Shown here: positions 1-4,758 of the stretch, piece after piece
Numbering within the stretch: position 1 is the stretch's first letter
How the letters are laid out: each line of letters begins with the position of its first letter
DNA from: Comamonadaceae bacterium
Lineage (GTDB): Bacteria > Pseudomonadota > Gammaproteobacteria > Burkholderiales > Burkholderiaceae_C
Direction: 5' to 3'
NCBI GenBank assembly: GCA_027490555.1
Contig: JAIXXW010000298.1
Span: forward strand, 1 to 5,669
Length of the DNA: 5,669 nucleotides
Program-made: the position numbers and the translations under genes
The notes under the pieces: generated by a model
Told to the model about the DNA's origin: nothing
Databases searched by the model: none
What the model saw: only the letters and a program-made list of their open reading frames with translations

Positions 1-672
1 CCGGAAGCCATGCGGGCCTGGAAACTGGCCACCGGATGCGACATCTACGACGGCTATGGTCAAACCGAAACGATCAACATTGTGGCCAACTTTCCCGGCA
101 TGCCGATCCGTCCCGGCTCGATGGGCAAGCCCTGCCCCGGCTTGCACGTCGATGTGGTCGACGATGACGGGAACGTCGTCGCAGACCATGAGGTGGGACA
201 CATCGCCGTCAAGATCACCGACCCTTACCCCCCCGGCCTGTTCAGGGGGTACTACGGTGACCCGGACACCACGGCCAAAGCATTTCGCCACGGCTGGTAT
301 TACACCGGCGACACCGCCCGACGCGACGAAGACGGCTACATCTGGTTTGTCGGCCGTTCTGACGACATCATTTCATCCTCCAGCTACCGCATCAGCCCCT
401 TCGAAGTCGAATCCACCCTGATCGAGCATCCGGCGGTGGCCGAAGCGGCTGTGGTGGGCAAACCGGACGAACTGCGCGGTCAAATCGTCAAGGCCTACAT
501 CATCTTGGCCCCCGGCTACAGCCCCTCGGAGGCACTGGCGCTTGAAATTCAGAACTTCGTCAAAGAACAAACAGCACCTTACAAATACCCTCGCGAAATC
601 GAATTCAGGCAGTCATTGCCCAAAACCATTTCAGGAAAAATTCGCCGGGTGGAGTTGCGCGAACAAAACTGA
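1..672 (+). CDS. AMP-forming acyl-CoA synthetase, C-terminal part (5' end outside window)
   Basis: This is the C-terminal 223 codons of an ANL-superfamily acyl-CoA ligase, which adenylates a carboxylic acid with ATP and transfers the acyl group to CoA in the cytoplasm. The frame is open from base 1, so the ATG at 10 is internal; family members are about 500-560 residues, so more than half is missing. Visible motifs in order are YGQTE (55-69, A5), GWYYTGD (about 292-312, with the ribose-binding Asp), GRSDD (352-366, hinge region), and PKTISGK, whose last Lys (637-639) is the expected adenylation lysine. The overall pattern resembles medium-chain (ACSM-like) or aryl acid synthetases, but the acid-binding pocket lies upstream, so the substrate is unknown. 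Odd feature: in the A8 motif the two positions usually glycine (SSGYRIGP in relatives) are both serine (SSSYRISP). The gene converges on the LysR gene. The family call is firm; any link to the downstream operon is inference. Confidence 0.93.
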   Translation, partial: PEAMRAWKLATGCDIYDGYGQTETINIVANFPGMPIRPGSMGKPCPGLHVDVVDDDGNVVADHEVGHIAVKITDPYPPGLFRGYYGDPDTTAKAFRHGWYYTGDTARRDEDGYIWFVGRSDDIISSSSYRISPFEVESTLIEHPAVAEAAVVGKPDELRGQIVKAYIILAPGYSPSEALALEIQNFVKEQTAPYKYPREIEFRQSLPKTISGKIRRVELREQN

Positions 673-686
673 AGACCCCCTTTGCA

Positions 687-775
687 CTCGGCCCCAACCT
701 TGGGCCCAAGCACCTGGCGGTGGATGTTCGTCACCTCGCCGGGTGGGGCCCCGGATGCGCTGGGGCCGAGGTTTT
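687..775 (+). terminator. Possible terminator of the acyl-CoA synthetase gene, overlapping the LysR 3' end
   Basis: CTCGGCCCC at 687-695 is the exact reverse complement of GGGGCCGAG at 762-770. Inside lie a perfect 12-base palindrome (CTTGGGCCCAAG, 699-710) and a 6-bp stem with a 9-base loop (GGCCCC 747-752 / GGGGCC 762-767). The last arm is followed by a run of only four T at 772-775. These GC-rich arms could fold in alternative ways and may stop plus-strand transcription. The T run is short and the structure extends into the end of the minus-strand LysR coding region, so it may simply reflect GC-rich coding sequence. Confidence 0.3.
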
Positions 776-1678
776 GCCAACGAAGCCATGCGCGTCATCG
801 GCAAATCTGTCGGCCAAAAACTGCACAAAGGTCCGGATCCGCTCGGGCAGCCTCCGGTCAGGCAAAAACACCGCGTACAGCGTGCTCTCGGGCAAGGCGT
901 AATCGCTCAGCAGTTCCACCAACTGGCCTGAGGCCAGGTAAGGGGCCACCGCAAACGAGGGCAGTGCAGCGATGCCCAAGCCCGACAAGGTGGCATCCAG
1001 CAAGCCATCGGCCACGTTCGAGCGCAAATTGCCCGTGACCTTGATGTTCTGCTCCCCCTCCTTGCCCTTGAAGCGCCAATCCCCGCCCTTGGGACGGTCG
1101 TACACCAGACAGTTGTACTCCAACAAGTCTCGGGGCACCGTCGGCACCCCATGTCGGCCGATGTACTCGGGAGAGGACACCAACACCCACCGAGCGGGGG
1201 CCAGGCGTCGGGCCACCAAATTGCTCAGGCGCGGCTCTTCGGCGAGGCGAACCACCAAATCGGCATTGCCAGAGATCAGATCCGCGAACCGCTCGGACAA
1301 GGTCACCTCGATTTGAATGGACGGGTTGAGGATCAGAAAATCATGCACCGCAGGCAGCAGGTGCATGCGTCCGAAAGTGATGGCTGTGCTGATGCGGATC
1401 AGGCCGTGCGAGCCTCTGGACAGCTCCGCCACATCCTGCACCGCCTGATCCGCATCGGCCAGGATCCGCGTGCAGCGGTCATAAAACCGCTCTCCCGCCT
1501 GGGTCAGGCCGATCTTGCGGGTGCTGCGGTTGAGCAGTTTCACGCCCAGGGACAGTTCCAAATCCTGAATGTGCCGGGTGGCCAAGGCTTTGGAGATGCC
1601 ACAGTGGTCGGCAGCCAGGGTGAAGCTGTTGGCTTTCACGACGGCCACGAATGTGGCCAGCACGTTCAGATCCCGCAT
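731..1678 (-). CDS. LysR-family transcriptional regulator (CrgA-like)
   Basis: The 315-residue product has the usual LysR length and layout. Residues 1 to about 60 form the winged helix-turn-helix, with the family pattern FxxVVxxxSFxxAA, then IQDLELSLGVKLLNRSTRKIxLTQAG. Residues about 90-295 are the effector-binding domain, including VRLAEEPRLSNLVARRLAP and GLGIAALPSF, typical of the CrgA-like subgroup. The protein should bind promoter DNA as a multimer and respond to a small molecule. The ATG at 1678 is chosen because MRDLNVLATFVAVV matches the normal LysR N-terminus; a weak AGG lies 9 bases upstream. The gene is divergent from the hydrolase/binding-protein operon (147-base gap), so it most likely controls that operon and itself. 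The last 20 or so residues are Pro/Ala/His-rich, lie beyond the conserved fold and are probably an unstructured tail. The inducer cannot be predicted. Confidence 0.95.
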   Translation of the reverse strand: MRDLNVLATFVAVVKANSFTLAADHCGISKALATRHIQDLELSLGVKLLNRSTRKIGLTQAGERFYDRCTRILADADQAVQDVAELSRGSHGLIRISTAITFGRMHLLPAVHDFLILNPSIQIEVTLSERFADLISGNADLVVRLAEEPRLSNLVARRLAPARWVLVSSPEYIGRHGVPTVPRDLLEYNCLVYDRPKGGDWRFKGKEGEQNIKVTGNLRSNVADGLLDATLSGLGIAALPSFAVAPYLASGQLVELLSDYALPESTLYAVFLPDRRLPERIRTFVQFLADRFADDAHGFVGKTSAPAHPGPHPAR

Positions 1679-1825
1679 CGGCCGCCGCCTGTAAACAATG
1701 AATTCACGAAAAGCCCTTCCTTTGGGTTGGCCGCAAAAGTATAGTCATTCGGGGTCCACGGACGGGTCAACCGCCTGCGGCCCCGCCCGCATCGCTCATC
1801 CACCATCCACCAAGGCAGTACCACC
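1679..1825. promoter_or_regulatory. Divergent control region between the LysR gene and the hydrolase operon
   Basis: This 147-base gap holds the starts of both divergent genes. TATAGT at 1740-1745 (5 of 6 matches to TATAAT) points toward the hydrolase. The overlapping AGTATA at 1738-1743 reads TATACT on the minus strand, toward the LysR gene. Neither has a good -35 at normal spacing: TTCCTT (1717-1722) is the plus-strand hexamer at 17 bases, and TTGACC on the minus strand (1765-1770) sits about 21 bases from TATACT. A poor -35 would fit an activator-dependent promoter. A short palindrome TGAATTCA lies at 1699-1706. The presence of promoters here follows from gene arrangement; the individual elements are guesses. 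Confidence 0.5.
1721..1737. promoter_or_regulatory. Candidate LysR operator (T-N11-A with short dyad)
   Basis: TTTG (1721-1724) and CAAA (1734-1737) form an inverted repeat containing the T-N11-A spacing (T1723, A1735) that LysR-type regulators recognise. It overlaps where the -35 of the hydrolase promoter would lie, and lies just downstream of the LysR-side TATACT, which would fit autoregulation. The arms are only 4 bases long, so chance occurrence is quite possible. Confidence 0.25.
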
Positions 1826-2719
1826 GTGATCTGGAGCCAAGACTATTTTGTAAACCGTGAAGATGTTCGCCTGTATGTCTACCGAAAGCGCGACAACGCC
1901 CCGCAATCGGGTGAACCCGCCAAGCCTGTGCTGTTGCTGGTTCATGGCTCCACCGTTTCTGGGCGCAACACCTACGACCTGCAGGTGCCTGGCGGTGAGG
2001 ACTATTCCGTGATGGACCATTTTGCGGCCCTGGGCTACGACGTGTGGACGGTTGACCACGAAGGCTACGGCCGGTCCAGTTGGTCCGGCCGCGGCAACAG
2101 CGATGTTCGCACAGGCGCCCTGGATCTGGCCGCTGTGGTCCCCTTCATCCTGAAGGAGACCGGCGCTGAACAGGTGCATATTTTCGGCTCCTCGTCGGGC
2201 GCCTTGCGCGCATGTCTGTACACCGAAGCGCACCCGCACACCGTGGCCCGACTGGCATTGTCGGCACTGGTGTACACCGGCGCCGGCTCGCCCACCCTGG
2301 AGCAGCGGCGCAAAAAATTGCCAGAGTACAGCGCCAGCCCACGTCGCAAAGTGGATCTGGCTTTCTACGAAGGCATGTTCAACCGCGACAAACCCGGCTC
2401 CAGCGAGGACAGTGTCCCCAAAGCCATTGCCGCGGCCGAACTGCCCTTGGTCAGCGAAGTGCCCACTGGCACTTATGTGGACATGTGTGCCCATTTGCCC
2501 TTGGCTCGGCCCGAGGCGATCCCCTGCCCCACGCTGGTCATCCGCGGCGAGTTCGATGGCATTGCCGCAGAACCCGATCTGCTGGATTTCTTTGCGCGCT
2601 TGCCCACCAAGGACAAACAGTTCGTGGTGCTGTCGGGCATTGCCCACAACCCCATGATGGGGGTGGTCAGAAAGAAATTCCACACGGCGCTGGAAAACTT
2701 CCTGAAAGCGCCTTTGTGA
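1826..2719 (+). CDS. Alpha/beta-fold hydrolase, first of a tandem pair
   Basis: This 297-residue cytoplasmic hydrolase (no signal peptide seen) has a full apparent catalytic set. LLLVHGS at 36-42 supplies the oxyanion-hole region, followed by VDHEGYGRSS at 76-85. The nucleophile elbow GSSSG at 121-125 places Ser123 as nucleophile; RGEFDG gives a likely acid at Asp244, and GIAH gives His274. Such enzymes cleave esters, lactones, thioesters or C-C bonds, and the substrate is not evident. Residues about 155-225, between the elbow and the acid, probably form the cap and carry SPTL, RKKLPE, FNRD and PTGTYVDMC, all shared with the next gene. The start is GTG at 1826, with AAGG at 1812-1815 about 10 bases upstream; no in-frame ATG is nearby, and the resulting N-terminus aligns with the paralogue. 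It is first in the probable operon facing away from the LysR gene. The fold is certain; the reaction is unknown. Confidence 0.93.
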   Translation: MIWSQDYFVNREDVRLYVYRKRDNAPQSGEPAKPVLLLVHGSTVSGRNTYDLQVPGGEDYSVMDHFAALGYDVWTVDHEGYGRSSWSGRGNSDVRTGALDLAAVVPFILKETGAEQVHIFGSSSGALRACLYTEAHPHTVARLALSALVYTGAGSPTLEQRRKKLPEYSASPRRKVDLAFYEGMFNRDKPGSSEDSVPKAIAAAELPLVSEVPTGTYVDMCAHLPLARPEAIPCPTLVIRGEFDGIAAEPDLLDFFARLPTKDKQFVVLSGIAHNPMMGVVRKKFHTALENFLKAPL

Positions 2720-2729
2720 CGCCCTTCCC

Positions 2730-2776
2730 GCCTGGTCCCATCACACACAAGCAGTGATGCCGCCGATCCACCAGGC
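2730..2776 (+). other. Intercistronic stem-loop between the two hydrolase genes
   Basis: GCCTGGT (2730-2736) and ACCAGGC (2770-2776) are exact reverse complements, and nested within them CATCAC (2739-2744) pairs with GTGATG (2754-2759) around a 9-base loop. An asymmetric internal loop separates the two helices. No T run follows, so a strong intrinsic terminator is unlikely. It could stabilise mRNA ends or modulate expression of the second gene. It accounts for much of the 91-base gap between the hydrolase genes. Confidence 0.4.
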
Positions 2777-2810
2777 CCCATGAGGGCCGAGAAATCCTGG
2801 AGACCCACCC

Positions 2811-3725
2811 ATGCCCAACATCCAATGGTCCGGAGGACAAGAGCACTGGACACACAAAGGGGACATCCGTCTTTTCCTGTGGCACAAACCCGCGGCTGTC
2901 CAACCGGCACCTGCAGGCACCATTCTTTTTGTCCATGGATCGTCCATGGCGTCCCAACCCACTTTCGATTTGCACGTTCCCGGTCGGCCGCATTCCTCGG
3001 TGATGGATTGGTTCGCCGCACGCGGTTTTGACACCTGGTGCATGGACAACGAGGGCTATGGCCGTTCGGACAAGCACCGCCCGATCAACTTCGACATCAG
3101 CAACGGTGCGGATGACCTCGCGGCTGGCAGCGACTACATCTTCAAAACCACCGGGGCCAAACAGCTGCTGGTCTACGGGATCTCATCGGGCGCCCTCAAA
3201 GCGGCCTTGTTTGCGCAACGCCACCCGGAACGCGTCAGCAAGCTGGCCTTGGATGCCTTTGTCTGGACCGGTGAAGGCAGTCCCACCCTGGCGGAAAGAA
3301 AGAAAAAACTGCCGGAGTTTCTGGCCAAAAACAGCCGCCCCATCGACCGCGCCTTCGTGCACAGCATCTTCAACCGCGATCACCCGGCCTGCGCAGACGA
3401 GGCCACCAAAGACGCTTTCGCCGATGCCATCCTCTCGCTGGACTCGTCCATGCCCACCGGCACTTATGTGGACATGTGTTCCAAACTCCCCTTGGTCGAT
3501 CCCTTGCAAATCAAAGCGGCCTGCCTGATCATGCGTGGGGAATACGATGGCATCGCGAGCGTGGACGACTTGCTGAAGTTCTTCCAGCTGCTGCCTTGCA
3601 CCAACAAGCAATTCAGCGTGATGCAAGGCATTTCACATGCCAGCTTTCAGCAAAAAAATCACCTGATGGTCTACCAGATCCTGCACAGCTTTTTTTCACA
3701 ACCCGAACCATCCTACCGAGGTTAA
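2811..3725 (+). CDS. Alpha/beta-fold hydrolase, second of a tandem pair
   Basis: This 304-residue protein is a clear paralogue of the preceding hydrolase along its whole length. Apparent catalytic elements are FVHGS (40-44) for the oxyanion region, MDNEGYGRSD (78-87), nucleophile elbow GISSG (123-127, Ser125), acid Asp246 in RGEYDG, and His276 in GISH. The cap region repeats SPTL, RKKKLPE, FNRD and PTGTYVDMC. Differences cluster in the N-terminal 35 residues, the elbow neighbour (Ile instead of Ser), the cap, and the residues after the catalytic His (ASFQQ versus NPMMG), consistent with different substrate preference or a heteromer. The ATG at 2811 is supported by GGAG at 2799-2802, 8 bases upstream. 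The stop is only 3 bases before the binding-protein start, so the two are almost certainly co-transcribed. No secretion signal is visible. The substrate is unknown. Confidence 0.94.
   Translation: MPNIQWSGGQEHWTHKGDIRLFLWHKPAAVQPAPAGTILFVHGSSMASQPTFDLHVPGRPHSSVMDWFAARGFDTWCMDNEGYGRSDKHRPINFDISNGADDLAAGSDYIFKTTGAKQLLVYGISSGALKAALFAQRHPERVSKLALDAFVWTGEGSPTLAERKKKLPEFLAKNSRPIDRAFVHSIFNRDHPACADEATKDAFADAILSLDSSMPTGTYVDMCSKLPLVDPLQIKAACLIMRGEYDGIASVDDLLKFFQLLPCTNKQFSVMQGISHASFQQKNHLMVYQILHSFFSQPEPSYRG
3718..3721 (+). promoter_or_regulatory. Ribosome binding site of the binding-protein gene, inside the hydrolase 3' end
   Basis: GAGG lies in the last two sense codons of the second hydrolase gene and 7 bases before the ATG at 3729. 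The hydrolase stop (TAA, 3723-3725) falls between it and that start. This layout favours translational coupling and supports 3729 as the correct start. Confidence 0.6.
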
Positions 3726-3728
3726 ACC

Positions 3729-4697
3729 ATGAAAAAGCCCTTGATCGCCGTGGGTGTCGCCGCCCTGATGACCTTGACGGGTGCCACCGCAGTGGCCCAA
3801 ACCTACCCCAGCAAACCCGTCAAAATCATCGTGCCCTTTGGTCCTGGCGGGTTCACCGATGTGGTCGCCCGGATCCTGGGGGTCAAACTGGGTGAGAGCC
3901 TGGGCCAAGCGGTGGTGATTGAGAACAAACCCGGCGCCGGCTCCATGATCGGCTCCGACATGGTGGCCAAATCCCCCCCCGATGGGCACACCTTGCTGAT
4001 CGTGTCCTCGACCCATGTGATCAGCCCATGGATCTACAAAAGTGTGCCCTATGACCCGCTCAGGAGCTTCGCCCCTGTGACCAAGCTGGTGGACTCGCCC
4101 TATGTGCTGTTGACCCATCCCAAGGTCCCCGCCAAGAACGTGCAGGAATTCATCGCTCTGGCCAAGGCACAACCCGACAAAATCCATTACGCCTCCTCGG
4201 GCAACGGCAGTGCACAACATTTGATCGGCGGGCTGTTTGCGTCCATGACCAAGACGCAGCTCAAGCACGTGCCTTACCGCAGCAGCAACCTGGCATCCAC
4301 AGACCTGGTGGCGGGCGTGGTGGAAAGCAGTTTTGCGGGCGTTCCCAATGCCCTGGCCCAGGTGCCCAACGGTCGCCTCAATGCCCTGGCCGTGACCAGT
4401 GCCAAGCGCATCCCACAACTGCCAAACGTGCCCACCATGCAAGAAGCGGGCGTTCCGGGCTACGAAGCCACCATCTGGCTGGCCATGCTGGCCCCGGCGG
4501 GCACCCCCGCCCCGATCATCCAGCGCCTGAACAGCGACATCGCCAAGATCATGCGCTCGCCCGAAACCCAGAAAGCCATGTTTGACGCGGGCGTCGAAGT
4601 GAGTTTGTCCACACCGGAAGCGCTGTCTCAACTGATGGTCAGTGAGATGGACAAATGGGGCAAAGTGGTCAAAGAGGCCGGCATCAAACTGGAGTGA
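3729..4697 (+). CDS. Bug/TctC-family periplasmic solute-binding protein
   Basis: The 322-residue product has the standard length and form of the Bug (Bordetella uptake gene) family, the substrate-binding component of tripartite tricarboxylate transporters. Residues 1-23 are a signal peptide (MKK, a hydrophobic core, likely cleavage after AVA before QTYPSKP). The mature part opens with the family hallmark YPSKPVKIIVPFGPGG (26-41), followed by IENKPGAG (64-71), SPPDGHTLL (82-90), ASSGNGSAQHL (155-165), HVPYRSS (180-186), RLNALAVTSAKR (216-227), PTMQEAGVPGYE (235-246) and APAGTP (255-260). These proteins bind carboxylates and related solutes by two domains closing on the ligand. No TctA/TctB membrane genes are seen here, as is usual for the many orphan Bug genes of Burkholderiales. 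It is last in the hydrolase operon with a 3-base gap, suggesting that it delivers a hydrolase-pathway substrate. The ligand is unknown. Confidence 0.96.
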   Translation: MKKPLIAVGVAALMTLTGATAVAQTYPSKPVKIIVPFGPGGFTDVVARILGVKLGESLGQAVVIENKPGAGSMIGSDMVAKSPPDGHTLLIVSSTHVISPWIYKSVPYDPLRSFAPVTKLVDSPYVLLTHPKVPAKNVQEFIALAKAQPDKIHYASSGNGSAQHLIGGLFASMTKTQLKHVPYRSSNLASTDLVAGVVESSFAGVPNALAQVPNGRLNALAVTSAKRIPQLPNVPTMQEAGVPGYEATIWLAMLAPAGTPAPIIQRLNSDIAKIMRSPETQKAMFDAGVEVSLSTPEALSQLMVSEMDKWGKVVKEAGIKLE

Positions 4698-4728
4698 TCC
4701 CCCCACGCCAGCGCAAGGACAGCTGCGT

Positions 4729-4751
4729 GGCCTTCATCCCAGCTGAAGGCC
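4729..4751. terminator. Hairpin between convergent genes, possible bidirectional terminator
   Basis: GGCCTTCA (4729-4736) pairs perfectly with TGAAGGCC (4744-4751) around a 7-base loop. It lies 31 bases after the binding-protein stop and just beyond the vWA gene stop at 4759, the expected place for shared termination. Neither strand has a T run after the stem, so it is not a canonical intrinsic terminator. An alternative stem CCACGC (4703-4708) / GCGTGG (4725-4730) shares bases with it and would compete. Confidence 0.45.
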
Positions 4752-4758
4752 CGTCCGC

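Noticed and set aside
10..672. ATG at base 10 as the start of a short acyl-CoA synthetase-like gene
   Set aside because: The frame is open back to base 1 and the residues before the ATG match the family, so the gene simply begins outside the window.
542..931. A 129-codon plus-strand frame bridging the synthetase end and the LysR end
   Set aside because: It overlaps two well-supported genes out of frame, and its product resembles no known protein.
1151..1744. A 197-codon plus-strand open frame across the LysR gene start and the divergent gap
   Set aside because: It is antisense to the conserved LysR DNA-binding domain, has no recognisable domain, and would run through the control region.
1754..1763. 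GTCCACGGAC imperfect palindrome as an operator
   Set aside because: It has only 4-bp arms and lacks the T-N11-A spacing; short palindromes of this kind are common at this GC content.
1796..2683. A 295-codon open frame on the minus strand opposite the first hydrolase gene
   Set aside because: Its product is rich in His, Gln and Gly with no recognisable domain, and it lies antisense to a gene with clear catalytic motifs. Long antisense frames are expected in GC-rich coding DNA.
3696..4706. A 336-codon open frame on the minus strand covering the whole Bug gene, longer than the gene itself
   Set aside because: Composition is His/Gly/Gln-heavy and no family is recognisable, while the plus strand encodes an unmistakable Bug protein with signal peptide. 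Length alone is not evidence.
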